Below are positions 21,478 through 35,600 of a stretch of 62,000 nucleotides of DNA, in pieces. The stretch comes from Lingula anatina (Eukaryota; Brachiopoda; Lingulata; Lingulida; Lingulidae): positions 53,718-115,717 of the forward strand of contig NW_019775760.1 of assembly GCF_001039355.2 (NCBI RefSeq), read 5' to 3'. A program made the translations under genes and the position numbers. The notes beneath the pieces were generated by a model that was not told the origin of the DNA, searched no databases, and worked only from the letters and a program-made list of their open reading frames with translations. The number at the start of each line of letters is the position of its first letter. Positions within the stretch are counted from its first letter, which is position 1.

Positions 21478-24400
21478 CATCATTTAAAGGTGCATTCTAT
21501 TGAAATCTCAAAGCGCCTTTTATAATATCTAAAATTATACACTGACAATTAAACAATAAAACGTCGCATTTGCATTGAGTAGATGTTTTGAGAAATGGTT
21601 TCAAGACCTCGAGCTAATTTACACTAGATGTGGTTATAAAATATTGAGGATTGAGCAAGCAGATATGAACAGCTGTCGAAGTCCTATGATTGTCACGCAA
21701 TCTAGAAGTATCGTTTTTTATATATTACTGACTGGAGATGACTTATCCAGCTTTTTACTCCAAAAATCGAAGTCTTTTTAAAAGGTAATAAAATTTACAA
21801 TGACAAAAAAAAACTCAGGGTTAAAAACTCTCATTTCGTAAAACTGTCATATAGACTTAATTCCTTAGGAGCAAAAAAAAAAAAAAAAAAAAAAGAGGGC
21901 CACCAACATCGCCTACGAAAAACACAACGACAATTTACATTAGATGTAACTTCCTGCAAGTTAAGAACAAGTCTTCCGTGCTTTTTTTTCAATTTTTACT
22001 GTCACAATGCATGCTTCTTAGCAAATTGCATTGGTAAGAAGCCAGGGGCTTTGTCCTGTTTATGAACAACGTAGTCGATTAAAAGCTAAAGGTCTTGAAA
22101 GAAGAACATTAAAACACCGCCTCTAGCAACAGCATCCCAAACTAATGTTCTGTATAAATGTACATTATCTTTATTCTTGATTAAGTAATGCGACATGGTA
22201 GCAGAAGAGTTATCACTCAATACAAGGGCCCTTTATACTTTGTAGGGCCCTAGACCAACTAAACTCTTTCTAATACGTACGTTTTTGTGGCTCGTTATCT
22301 AGGTTAGAAGATCCTTGCTGGCCAGCAGCTGGAAATATATGGAATGAAACAAAGTTACTAATAGCAAATATAGTAAATCACTTTGGACTATCATTGTCAG
22401 GAAAAAAGGTGTAAACTCTTATAACCTGAGATGCCCAATTTAAAGCTTAAAGCTAGAAGGTTAACTGTAATATGATCACCCTTTCAAAAGTCATTCTTAC
22501 ACCAAACAGTTTACTGTCATTACTCGTTTGATGCAGGGATATTTTCCAATAACATTTCTCTCCTTGGATAACTCTGATAAGTGCAACTGAAAGCAGTGGG
22601 ATTTAATGTTGACTAGTGGTGACAAATTGTCAGACTACGTTCTACTAACTCTTGGTCGTTAAATCAAATTAAACATGTGTCAGCAACATCAATTATCGAG
22701 ACTTTTTGTCATTATGAAATTCAGAAAACATGCATAAAATACCATACGCGTCGAATACACTTTTATCCAAATTATCGACATTTCTTTTTGATAAAAAATT
22801 TAATGAATAAACAGGAGAAACCCGCCATATGTTACAGACGCTTGCATTGAAGATGGTATGCCCTAACTTACCACAATTAATTTTGAGTCTATTTGAATGT
22901 GAGCAATCCTTTCTCCCTGGAGCATAGGCACACACGTCACTATTACATTTCCTCCTTGAGCAAACTAGTCTTCGCATGTATTCACACTGGAAGGAGAACA
23001 GGGTATGTATGTTAAGGATTAAGGGAGCAGAAAAGCAGTATCGCTGCCCGTAACTCGATAAATAAACACTCAACTAGCTCCTTCAAAACTAAAGTAAAAT
23101 ACAATTACGCCCGATTTCCAAATAATGGAACTTTGGTTGAATCAAACCATTGTACAAAATATTTGCCACTGTAAAATCTTCAGTTTATGCAAACCGAACT
23201 TCTTGAAGAAATGGCCAAAAACGGAAGTCAGACGGCTACTCTTCATAATCAGATTTGTCGCAGTAAGTTTACACACATTTTGAGGTCTATTGCACACCCT
23301 AAATAAAACACAAACAGTGCGTTTTTAACTTTGAAACTTGAAACAAATTCAAATACATGAGACTACTTGACTGTTTGATGTAAAGACTCTGTTTATAATC
23401 CCATATAAAATTATTTGGGTCCACACATGTCTTCAGGCTTCAGAAGCGGATGGGGCTTACATAGCGTGAAGGTTGCGTTTGAAGACGCTTGAAGACGCCG
23501 ATTGAAGTAGGGAGACGCGTATTCTACACATCCCCCCAAGTAACGACGTTAACAGTGATCAATACCAACAGTCTTCTTCAAAGATGGCCTTAATGAAGTA
23601 ACAAAGCCTGAAATCATTAAAAGCCGCAGAAGCAATGGGACGTATAGCCCTAAAGATAAGAATGTGGGATTGTCAATGATTCTTAATTAATGTTGTATTG
23701 AAGCGTCATTGATTTTTTTCTTCGTCAAAGTGTTGTTATGATCTAACAATTTAAGTGTAAAAGGGGAGTTTTGAATGGGGAATCTTCCAGTGCCAAAGCA
23801 GGCTTGTCTTTAACCTCACATTTTATCTCCAGGGAACCCAGTACCTTCAGACGGCCAGGGATGGCAATATGCGTCCTGGTCCTGACTCACTCGATCTGCC
23901 CTTAAAACCAGAAACCTACCACGAATTCTCCGTGTATCCCTACTTCTTTAAACTCTTCATCACTGCAGCCCTCTTTGCATTCCTCTTGTAAATTTCTCTT
24001 GTATCTACTAGCGGGTCTCGGGAAACCTGTTTTTAAAAAGCTTCTTGCAGTCCTTGTGTCTTGGAACCACTCCGAAAACGGTCGGGAAAGAGGTTCTGAA
24101 AATAGTGGGCGGATTACATGATGAAACTCGACCTAAGCGTTTTCAGAATGTCTCGGAATTTTCCTGTCTTTGCAGCACGCGTTAGAAGAAGGTCAGCGCC
24201 AGTTTTCTGAAACTCTGGCTTACAAAACCACACAAAATTGCCATATTAATGACGGCAATTCGAAACACCCCATTTTGTCGTAGACCTTTTTGCAGTAAAG
24301 GGAAATTGAAAAAGTCTAATAATTCACCATTTTTTTCATTATTATTATATTTCATCGGAGCAAATGCTACGCATTTCCTAGACAATCTGTTGCAATTGTA

Positions 24401-24892
24401 TGTGTTTACGTTCTTCCACTCTGACTTTTGAAGTACCATCGAAAAATGCGCAATTCTCGGTATGTATTTGAAATGTAAAGGTAAGACGCTCTCATATATG
24501 AGTGAGTGTCAGTATATGCGTTTTAATCGATGATTTGGAACACAGGGTGAGTAAACTCTGCATGACACTCTTATCATTAAAACTTCAACTCTAAAATGGC
24601 TTTATAAAGTATATCATGGCTAAGAGCAAGATATCAGCCGATTTATTCAGGTTGTGGATTTGTTTCATGTAACTGCATTCACCGCCAGACAATTGGTTTC
24701 TGTTGTCAGAGATTCGATTAGCTTTCAGAGTAACAAAACATTCAATACGGGGCATTGAATCAGTCAACTGTTCAAATATTCAGTTATCGTATGCTTACCA
24801 GGAGATGTTTGCTTGTCGTCCCCAAGAGAGGTATCAAGTCCTGTGGTGCAAACTACAGACGCCGTCAACATGTACATTGTCAGTAGCTCCAT
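21112..24892 (-). CDS. Cys-rich single-pass (type I) membrane protein with PPxY tail, 211 aa
   Basis: Exons in transcript order: 24892-24799, 24026-23920, 22986-22872, 22328-22281, 21383-21112; total 636 nt, phases consistent. Residues 1 to about 18 are a signal peptide (MELLTMYMLTASVVCTTG). The short ectodomain has eight cysteines (EECKEGC, then CEYMRRLVC, RKC, DVC, KDC, INC). It ends before one strong membrane helix at about residues 125-147 (LVIIIGIPATLSLVIICVVG). A basic stop-transfer follows, RYRKRY, then a 60-residue cytosolic tail with a WW-domain ligand, PPPSY (188-192). The architecture resembles the Shisa/WBP1/VOPP-type group of small Cys-rich PPxY membrane adaptors, which recruit NEDD4-type E3 ligases. 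The cysteine spacing lacks their CC pairs, so family membership is only suggested. Confidence 0.82.
21438..21475. repeat. (ATT)n microsatellite
   Basis: About 38 bp of TTA/ATT triplets in the last intron of the Cys-rich membrane protein gene. Confidence 0.95.
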
Positions 24893-27800
24893 GTTTTCTC
24901 AGTACCTTTGGGTTTCACACTTTTTCACCTTTTCACTGACAAAGAAACTGGTATGCGGCAGTTAGTCATTTTCTACAGAGGAAGACGAGGTTTCAATGTG
25001 TTTGTGACCGTGACGATCGCCCCCTTTGCAAATAGAAAGAGGTGATAGACCTACAATCCTTTTGTTGGCATAGGAACGGTTCCACCCCCGCGTAGCGGTT
25101 ATTCTTTCCTATTATCTCATCCTTTTTTCTCATCCACAAGGTCCAAGGGTCAACCCTGGTAAATTGTTATTTTTTCATTAGCCGTCGGTGATTATGTCCG
25201 AGTTGATCACTCGTTCATCTCATATATCATACCCGAGCCGCCTTCGTGTCTGTATCGGTCTGCGGGGTGACTCGAAGGTGGTGCGGCTTATGGCGGAGGG
25301 AGGTAGGCGAAGGGCTGAGTAAGACCTAACTCACTGATGACAATTTGGGCTCTTCCTCTGAAAGCCACGAAGCGTGAACGACGGACGCCAGCCTAAAGTA
25401 CTCCGTTTTCTGAAAAAACATAAGCATAAACTGCTTAAGAAGAGAACAGCGTATGATATAATAAACGAATTGAAAGGGGGTCAATATTATGTTATTACTA
25501 CTTGTCAGCATACCGCGAACTTGTGCGACTTTGGAGAGATTAGATATGACCTATACAAATATGCTGTTGTGGCAACACTGTTAAAATACTCCAACCGTGT
25601 GCTTAGTTAGGCCCACGACGCATCAAATTACTGCCTTGTAGGTTGTTGACAGGTAGATAAAATAATACTTACCTTACCTGCTGAGTGGCCTCAGTGTTAC
25701 GACTCGGCCTGCCCTCTACACATGCTTCGGCGGAGGGAATCAATGATTAAAAGCGTATATTTGACTAACAAGTCATCGGTTGATTAAATAAGACAACGTA
25801 CCGCACTGGAGGAGTTTCCGGGACGCTGTTAACCCATCAGCACTGGCTTTGGTTGTCCTTGTCCCTAGAAATGGCCTACTAAATAAGACGCTGTTGCGTT
25901 ACACTATGTTGATGCTAATTTTTTGCTGTGACCACGCACTTGCGAGTTTTTATGTACCTGTCAGTATAACATATAGCCGTCATTGCCTTTACTAGCAAAA
26001 AATCGATTTGTACAGAGTCATTTATAAACACTGCATACGAGGGTAGAGAATCATTTATGCATTTCATTATAAACCCCCGTGGTAAATGACTATGAATTAA
26101 AAAATCGCGTGACCTAGCCCTTATACAACATGCAAAGTCAATTTTATCTGAATTGCAGTTGTTTCGTAACGCCAAAAAATGGAGATTAGGTGTATGGGAT
26201 GTTATTGCCAATCAAGTTTCCTGGTATTCTGTGAAAACTATAAGGAAAATCTATAAATCATATAATCTCTAACGAAACAAACATAATGTACATGTGACGT
26301 CTTAATCAAAACTCAGCTGCTCAGAGCAATTGTAAGTTACAATTTCCTGCAATATTTCCTTGTACAAACCCCAATATTTCTCCAACACACATCAATACTT
26401 CACTTCTAATAAAGGTCGATTGTGTTTGCTGTAAGTAGAAGATTCCGTACATTGCGATAGAGAAGATACAGAGAAACACGTTTTATATCTCATCCATCCC
26501 AATGAAGCTATGTCATAGATGAATACATGGCAGAAAACGCCAAATAACACATAATTCCCCATTGATGGCCATACTAACATGTGCCTGCAAAACTGCCGGA
26601 ACCAAATAAAATGGTGTAACATTTCCTGTCTACCCGAACAGCAGCAAGCCTGTAATAAGCCTCAATGGCACGAAAAATAGGGGATAGGGCTACTTGGACC
26701 CCAGGGTTACTTGGCCCCTCGTCAATTTATGTAAAAGTAACTACGAGTTAAAAATACAATCACATAGTCTTGTAAAGTGACCGTATCCAATAATGCATGA
26801 AAGCGTAAATCGTAAAAAGATCTTAAAATTTTTACTTAAGCGGTGAGACCAAATAAAAGGTTTCTGCATCAAAAAGTTACTTTGGTAAAGTGCTTTTAAA
26901 ATCTATTTTCATAGGCTTGCGATCAAATAAAGCATGCGTTTATAAAGTATAGGGCATCAAACTAAAGCTAATTGATTCACATTTCACAGAAATCTCTCAT
27001 CGTAGTACATTCTACCACTAAATGTGTCTGCGATCCTTTAAAATAAAAAATGTGCCCCTGAGGCTAGTTGGACCATCATATATACCACAATCCTTAGCGC
27101 AAAACAGAGCTATAGATCATTGTTAAAACAAAGTCAAGGGTTTGTGAAATGAATACCAATTTAAGGTGGGAGTTGTTAGTTACTTTTAAAATAAGATTTT
27201 ATTATTCGTTAAAAAACAGCTCTATACAATTATTAGTTCGTTTTTTAATAGATATTAATTCGTTGTTTGATTTTGTCACATGAAAGATGCACACCAGGAG
27301 ACCAAAACAATAAATGTGATAATTATGAATCTGATGTCCACTGTTATTATTATTGATCGAGAAACGTTGCCAGTACGTTCTATTAACATATATAAATTTT
27401 GATGAAATTTACAAATTATATTTCTTTGTTAATTTAGTTAATTATGCTTCAAAATGCTTTTTTTTTTGCTAATTTTAAACAAAATATGCAAAACGGATTT
27501 TATAATTTGCACCACTACAATTTGCACAACTTTAATTATTACATGTAACTTGTTATAAACATCCCCACAATGTTATCGAAGTATTGTGTGTCGGTTATGT
27601 TTGATCAGATGGCAAGCAGTAGCCGCGACGAGGTCGGCAGTGGTCGGTACAGTCGCAGTCGACAATCGCTGTCAGCCCAAGGTTGGGCCGCAAGCCTGCG
27701 TTTTCACTCATTCTCGATATATATATCTATCTATCTGAAGTAAAAAGAAAAGTGAAAAAGATACATTCGCGAATTCTCCTTTTCTAAATCTCTTGCTTGC

Positions 27801-28250
27801 TAGTATGGGGAATTTTCGTATTCAGTAACGAAGGTTTCAATCTATTTTAGTAACGAAAGTTTTAAAAATAACCCTTTAGGATACTATTCGCACGTTATCA
27901 ATACTAGTAAAAAATTAGACTGACCTAAAGGGATGTTAAAAGATGCACGTTTATTTTACTGACACATTTGTCCTCAACCTCAAGTATATTTTAGTTTCGG
28001 TACGTACCCGAAACAACTTACAGGAGATGAAGCTTCAATACATGTTCTAGTGTTCAACACTTTCAAGAAGGTGACAATTGGCATCAACACAAAGAAAAAC
28101 TTAATCAAAATGATCAGAAAGGTGTTTCAAAGTAATCTCGATAATTGTTTGGTGTTTATAATGACTTAACAAATTGTTTTAAACTCCATTTAAAGAAATA
28201 CATTCAAATAAACTAACTCCCAAAGTCAGGAAGCACAGGACTGAACAAGT
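24893..28250. other. Intergenic region without a supported gene
   Basis: AT-rich sequence upstream of the Cys-rich membrane protein gene. The short open frames have no recognisable motif and no exon chain. The final part (28131-28262) is related to 31508-31640. Confidence 0.5.
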
Positions 28251-28262
28251 TAACGGTGGAAT
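28131..28262. repeat. Diverged dispersed repeat, copy 1
   Basis: Shares an ordered series of short matches with 31508-31640: GGTGTTTA, TTTTAA.ACTCCATTTAA, ATACATTC, a sheared CACAGGA.TGAA, and a final GAATG. It lies immediately before the minisatellite. Confidence 0.55.
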
Positions 28263-29090
28263 GCCCATTCTATCTGAGGGATGTCAGGTGGAGTTAGGTC
28301 ATTCCACCTCAGGGGTGTCAGATGGGGCGAGTCCATTCCGTCAGAGGGGTGTCAGGTGGGGCGAGGCCATTCCGTCAGAGGGGTGTCAGGTGGGGCGAGG
28401 CCATTCCATCAGAGGGGGGTGTCAGGTGGGGCGAGTCCATTCCATCAGAGGGGGGTGAGGTCGGTCGAATCCATTTCATCTCAGGGGTGTCAGGTTGGGT
28501 GAGTCCATTCCATCTCAGGGGTGTCAGGTTGGGTGAGTCCATTTCGTCAGAGGTGGTGTCAGGTGGGGTGAGTCCATTTCATCTGAGGGGTGTCAGGTGG
28601 GGTGAGACTATTTCATTGTAAGAGTGACAGTAGGTTCAAGTACATTGCATGGGAGGAACGTCAGGTGGGTAAAGTCAATTTTATTTGAAAGGTGAATAAT
28701 TTAACTATTCCACAATTTAATAGAAACAAACAATATTAACTGCACGTTCATTCCATCAGAGGGGGGGTATCAGGTGGGGCGAGTCCATTCCATCAGAGGG
28801 GGGGTGAGGTCGGTCGAATCCATTTCATCTTAGGGGGTGAGGTGGGGCGAATCATTTCATCTGAGGGGGGTGAGGTGGGGCGAATCCATTTCATCTGAGG
28901 GGTGTCTGGTGGGGCGAATCCATTCCATCTCAGGGGTGTCAGGTTGGGCGAGTCCATTTCGTCAGAGGTGGTGTCAGGTGGGGTGAGTCCATTCCACCAG
29001 AGGGGTGTCAGGTTGGGTGAATCCTTTTCATCTGAGGGGTGTCAGGTGGGGTGAGACTATTTCATTGTAAGGGTGACAGTAGGTTCAAGT
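28255..29090 (+). repeat. 34-bp G-rich minisatellite with higher-order structure
   Basis: The unit is about 34 bp, consensus CCATTCCRTCAGAGGGGTGT followed by CAGGTGGGGCGAGT. Two neighbouring units start at 28333 and 28367. The array is arranged as two blocks, each followed by the same non-repetitive segment (28617-28757 and 29066-29198), which gives a second-order unit of about 450 bp. The plus strand carries dense G runs (GGGG, GG, GGGG per unit). Open frames across it are by-products of the repeat; 34 is not a multiple of three. Confidence 0.95.
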
Positions 29091-29973
29091 ACATTGCATG
29101 TAAGCAACGTCAGGTGGGTAAAGTCAATTTTATTTGAAAGGTGAATAATTTAACTATTCCACAATTTAATAGAAACAAACAATATTAACTGCACGTTCTA
29201 GGAATTTGTGAAATTCGAAATTGATAACAAAAAATACACGAAGGAATCAGAAATTTATTTTAAATATTTCTGATTATCGGAATGTGGATTGGAGAACAGG
29301 TACTGAAAAAATGTATGTTATATTCTCAGAATGTAAAATATAATTAAATAAATTTTGGCAACTTTCAACGGTTGTCATTAAAAAATACACTTTAAGTTAA
29401 CATTTCAAATTAAAGTATACAAACGAAAAATAGGTCACCATATACAAGTCAATTCAGGGTAGCAAAAACCAGGACCCGTCAGAAATGAGCACGTCCTATA
29501 TAAGAAAATTATATTCAAGAGGAAAAACGAATTAGTTCCTTATTGCCAGAGAACAAAAATTAAATATGATTTTTTTTAGAAAGCAGGATTGTAAATTTAT
29601 ACAAATTTGATTTATAAATTAAGATTGTTGGAAACTATTTTAGATATTTATTTTAAGTGTATTAAAACAACTTAATCGAACAAATTCCATTATTTACAAA
29701 ATACTGGGCAATTTACAACTATTTCAATTTTAGATATCTTTATGCACCATAGAAAACATTTAATCACATGGACATTATTTACAAATCAGCTTTAGCAGAT
29801 GGAATTTGAAAGTCCTCAAACACAAAATAATAATACTCATTTCTCCATATCATTACTACTATCTCTATCATCATAATTTCATATCAAAATTTAATAAAAA
29901 CGTCCAGTAACAAAAGTATTTATTCAGTCTTTACATAATAGTTGTACGAAAGAGCATGGGGTTCCTGTGTGCA

Positions 29974-29975
<2 letters not shown>

Positions 29976-30041
<66 letters not shown>
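29976..30041. repeat. (TA)n microsatellite
   Basis: About 66 bp of pure TA repeat. Confidence 0.97.
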
Positions 30042-30045
<4 letters not shown>

Positions 30046-31507
30046 CTTGCTAGCACATGCTGTGCAGAAACTCGTTCGTTGAGTGTCTGAAAATAGAAAA
30101 TAATGTTTATAAATTTTGATTAAACGGACAGGCTTTTAACATACGAATAAGGCATAAAATATCACAGAAGAGGGGAACTTATAATTGAAATGGAGTGTGT
30201 GTTTAATGACTTGTCTGCTGTTTAGGCTCAGCTAACGCAGAAAAAAGGGTTTCCTTACCCCCAATTTCTGATCTGTAATTAGTTAATGATAATAATTATT
30301 GGAGACCTCTTGCTAAAAAAAACCAAAGAAATATTGATAAAACAACCCGTTTTGGGTGGGGTAGGTTATTACTTCGACCGTTAATATAATCATCTTGATA
30401 TTAAAAGTTGTAATACTTATTGCAGTATATGTGCATTGTGTTGACGCATTTCAGAGAGGCGCAAAAGAGATTATTTACAAATTCTTTTCGAAAAATATAG
30501 CAAATATATTGCGCATAATTTGAATTTACAAATCTGAATTTAGTGAACCGTGTAATGGATGAACGACATACGACACACTGGAGACGACAGGCTGTGTTAC
30601 ATGTTTCCAATAATTATTGTGTAATGGAAACTCGAAATGCAACATTGAGTGTGTTAAATGTATTAAAATAAAGATCTCTGAGAATTTGTCAATCTTAATC
30701 AAACACAGATTATTCAATTCTCATCTGGAAACTATTGTAGCTACGATATCATGTTATCTTATTCCTACATAATAACAACAACATTTATTTCTCAAAGTAC
30801 TATACAAAGGTTTCAGCTCTGCTTTAAACATTATAGGCCTATATACAACCTTTAATAATAAAAATTTACAAATACTGGTTTTTAAGCTAAAAATCGATAA
30901 AAGGAATGAAACCTAAAAGAGACAAAAGTAACCGTAAGATCATTTTTATAAATTATATCATGTATCATTTAAACACACACGCCATTTTGAATTAACGTCA
31001 AGGGGCACACAAAACATTTCAAGCGAACATAGGTTATCATTAAAATTCAGATAAGAGCGCCGTTCATCCCGTACATTTGTAATCAATAAATTCTACCATT
31101 GCGAGTGACATACAAGTAACAAAAGGAAGAGTAGTACAAAGACTTATGTCGTAAATATCCTTTCATTCGTCTGTTCCTTAAATATTTAATGGCGATGGTT
31201 ATTGAAGAAATAGTGATACTTACGGTACCAACATGCATTTGCTTCCACGCCTTGTAAAAGGTCAACCTTGTGACTGCACTACACAAAGTGGTGTGGCTTC
31301 ACCCAAGTCTGTCAAACTGCCAAGTGAGTATTCGGGAAATCAACTTGCACTTCGATGAGTAATTTATTGTTATGCAAATTACAACAGGTATTACTCACAT
31401 TAGGTGAGAGGTTGTTACTGATACCAATCACGAATGTCCAATAAATCCGGTGGTGATGCTTTCACGCACACTCAAAGTTGTGCGTAATAAACTTTATCAA
31501 ATTGATA

Positions 31508-31640
31508 AACAGGTGTTTAGTGTCTATGATGAACTAGTGAATCGTTTTAACTCCATTTAAGTAATACATTCTAAAAAAGTTTCTCGCAAGCTCATCTAAC
31601 ACAGGAGTGAATTAGCCCAGCAGTAGAAGGGAGAATGGTG
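31508..31640. repeat. Diverged dispersed repeat, copy 2
   Basis: Same series of short matches as 28131-28262, in the same orientation, about 3.4 kb downstream and without the minisatellite behind it. Confidence 0.5.
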
Positions 31641-32531
31641 AACTGAGTGACGTTGTATTACAGATCACTGTCATCTGTGGCAGTGCCTACCCTTGTAAGG
31701 GCCCACCCTCAAGTTTTCAACATATGAGATTTGTATATATATCAAAAAAACAAACATACCGGTGAGCTACAGGACCGTATGGTCCCATTTTTCTGGGAAA
31801 CATTTTCTAAACGTTATTCCTTACTCTATGGCAGCATAAACCTACCGTCCACTCAATGTTCTTGAAGCATTCTATAAGCAGGGTAGAAATCTCAGTATGT
31901 CTGCCTCATTTAAACTACTAATTCAGCAAAGATTCTAAAAATCAATTTAATGAAATAAAAAATGTGTAAAAAATGCATTCCATTGTGTTTACATGGAATA
32001 CAAACTACACCTGTCCCAGGTCCTGGAAAAATATGCAGTAGTTTACACCCTAACTTGCTAGTTGATACTAAAATTACACCCAAGTAACCCACTAAACAGT
32101 GTCAGTTGGTCTATCAAGAGGGACCCGGTCTATTTTGTGGTTTTTGCCCTACAATATCTCAGTGTTGTGATTGCTATTGAGTCTGATGCAGACTTTGCCG
32201 TAATTCCAAATGATGATTCAACTTCATCGATTATCAAGTGAAAATAAGCATGATTAATGCATATGTCTAAAAAATCTACGGGAATTGGAAACAGTTTTGG
32301 GATTGCAATAAAAGGATCACAAACCTAGGAAATATTGTTCTAATATCGACGCAGTAACACGCAGTAACATTGTTTGTTAGACTCTCTCATTTTGCAATAG
32401 AGGTAATCACAAAAGCAACCTCAACTGAAATTTTAAATGTATTTTCCAATAATCACTGTTTGATTGACAAACTCTGTTTCACTTGCCGAAGACACCCAGA
32501 TTCCACAACAATTAAAATGTTGTTTTTAATC

Positions 32532-32651
32532 ATTTTTAAACTTGCTGAGGGCAAGACGGCTTTATGCTAATTTTTTACGGTTTTACCATTACGAGTTAAA
32601 TTCAGGAGTGCGCAACTTCATTTCGGGAGTAACCCCCCCCCCCCCCCCCCC

Positions 32652-32682
<31 letters not shown>

Positions 32683-35600
32683 TTGAAATGAAAAACGGGA
32701 TTATAAATCGTAATTATGTCAATGATTTTGGATATGGACTACCTTGGTGTTTTAGGGTAAAATATTGACGTTATCAGGAAAGTTTTACTTTTTGCTACAC
32801 TAAGGCCAAACGCTTTTTGCATAACTATAATTGGACAGTGTTTATTATAAACTAGACTGTTGATATAACTAATGGCCTTTCAATATACATCATTGAGCTG
32901 TGTAATAGGTCTGTCAATAGCAATACATCCAGACAACTGAGAATCTGGAAGTGGTGGAAGTACTTAATACTGTAAATATATGGATAATAGTCTGCCGTAT
33001 TAATGAACCTTTTAGACCAGCCCAGGTGAAAACGCGACAGAGACGGGTGGGGTAATTTCTCTACATTTTCACCAACCATTAAATTTACATATGAAGCGGA
33101 TGTGGATTCTCAGTAACGCATATAAAAGACTTGCACTAGTTTCTTACACGACTAAAATAGAGGACATACCAAGTAATAAATAGCTATAGAACTGCATCAT
33201 CTTCAAATATTCGAGAGAGAGAGAGAGCACAGAAAGAGAGCACAGAAAGAAAGCAGAATATTTTTGTTCAAACATAATTTTTATCAAATTAAAACGATGT
33301 TCCTTGATATTTCTTTAAGTTATGCTATTTAAAACTATATGGTGGCATTTGGTCGGGTTTGCGGAAGAATACTAGGCATAAAATACACCATGTTGAAAAT
33401 TTAAATACAGAGTGAGGGATGCATTTAGAGGCACAGGTATTTTGATTTATTGGAGATACAAATGCTTTGAAATATTAGAGGTACAAATACTTTGAGATAA
33501 TATGAGTAGATGAAGTATAAGCTTATGTTTTATATTCAAATATCTTTTTAATTTTTATAACAGGTAGAGATGGGTTCTTATAGATATACCCTATGAATAT
33601 GCCAATAAAATTAACCAGAAAAAAACACACACATCTTTAATTAAATATGCATTAAGTTTTTTTGGATCTGAATCGTCAAAAACGTACTTTTCAAGTGTTT
33701 GCAAACAAATGGTCTTTTGTAATGAGTAGCTGAGAAGTTCAGTCATAAAGTATTTGAAAGTCAACCCGACACTTTTTTTGTTGTCGTAGGGTTTAAAGCT
33801 CCCGCAAGGAAATGGTTTTTATACTAATTAGTCATATGAATTAATCAAAATGTTTGCATTAAACCAGTATGAGCATATGTGCCGTAATGAATTGTCGACA
33901 CGTGCTACGTCTCACAGATCCCAATCAATAGCTGGCAGATTCAGAAATTAAAGGTGAGGGGTCAATCAAAGGGGAAGTCATTAAGTCCCAAGAAGCAATT
34001 AGATATTTTGGTACATCTAAAGGACTTAATCATCAACATAAGATTTTTTTAATAATTAAGAAAGTACGAGAAAGTAACAGGCAACCCAAGCAACCCGGTT
34101 TGTATTTCCCTCCCTTTTCGTCAACCATGGATTGTATTTCACTCCCTTGTCGTCAACCATGCCAATTTTAGTGATGGTGACTTAGGTACGGAGTTATGGG
34201 GCAAACCCATCACTGTCTTACACTAACTTACAAAGCAGTTGAATTCACGATGAACTGGGGCAGGGCCTAAAGGTAGAAGCGAGTGGGTGGTGAATAAAAC
34301 ACGAAAAAGGGACTTTTTTGCTCTAAAAGTCTTTGATTTAATTGTACTAATATCTAGATAAGGGCTTTACATTAAAGAAACGGGAAAAGCTATTTTGAAC
34401 ATTTAGGCCATTTTAACGTATCGATCTCCCTTAAGTCTGTTGTTACCATTTAAATGTCAACAAAATGGAGTAAAGGTAGAACTGGCCTTGTCATATAAGC
34501 TTCATTACTCAGTTAGCTAAGCAGGCGAATAAAAATAAAACAAATTACGCGCCGCTATGATATTTATCTGTAAGATCATGAATCCGAGAAATCGATTGAA
34601 TTATTTAATACATTCAGCGACGTTTGGAGTTCTGCGATTTGCAATTGGTTTGCTTTAATTCCGGTAAATAAGTGATTTCCTCTTTGCTTGCATTCACTTT
34701 TAAGTAATTGAGCCTTTGTCACTGGGGTAACAACAGGCAGGTGATCACACGCCCTACGTTCAGTATCTATGGTTAAATTTGAATTATACGCATACAGTAT
34801 ACAGTTCAGCAGCTACGGGGTAGACATGCTGTTTAAACAAAGTTAGAGTTTGGATAAGCGCTGATTTGAAGAGATTTAAATCACGGAGATCTTGGTAATA
34901 ACCAACACGATGAATTATGAACCTAACGAACGAGATGGATGTGGATGTTGAAGGTGGCGGCGGCGGTGGTGGTGGTGGTAGCGTGGGAGAAATATGGACA
35001 GAGGCATTGGAAAATACCACAGCACATGGATTGGGAAATGTTCTTCGCTACCGGAACAGCAAGTCCAGGAGAATTATGTGGATATTGCTTTTTCTGGCTG
35101 GACTAGGTAACCAAAGTCTAATTTTTATATTTATGAAACAATTTGGTAAACGAGTATCTTTTTTTCTGCCAGATAAATGCGTGAGAATTATACATATTTT
35201 CTTGTTATGCCTTAACGCATAAATCTTTTTTCTTTGGATTATGTTCTCAGAAAAAAAAAAACAGAGAAGAACTTAATAACGTAGAACTGCTTGTAAAATT
35301 GTCTTTATTGTTGAAGTGGAAAATCTTCTTTTCGTTATTTAAGCATGGAATTAAGAAACGTTTTAAAAGATACATGCACATGAAGTACTTTCGGTTGTTT
35401 AAGTATGAAAAAAGTTGCAGTATGAAAAATAATTTGAAAAGACAACTGGAAAACGAGTTTTTCCTGTTGTTTCATTTGTAACAAACGTTTATGATTTCTC
35501 CCTCTCTCTGGTTTTCATTAATGGACACATTGTATACACTAATTCTGGTTCTATTACTATTGCACTTCCTCTGTCTGATGCGTAGTTTGAGAGGTAGCAA

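Larger units (their letters stand above)
29200..32530. other. Intergenic region without a supported gene
   Basis: AT-rich sequence with a TA microsatellite at 29976-30041 and a diverged repeat at 31508-31640. No exon chain is recognised. Confidence 0.5.

Noticed and set aside
22872-24026. Insulin/relaxin-like peptide suggested by EECKEGCSDEEF
   Set aside because: The double Cys of the A chain and the B-chain pattern are missing, and the exon joins in frame to a membrane protein.
28261-28621. Three overlapping frames across the minisatellite
   Set aside because: They arise from a 34-bp repeat that rotates through all frames. There is no start, splice or family evidence.
34784-35020. Minus-strand frame with a poly-proline run (and its copy at 57841-58077)
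   Set aside because: It is antisense to the Gly9 stretch of channel exon 1, which has strong family support.
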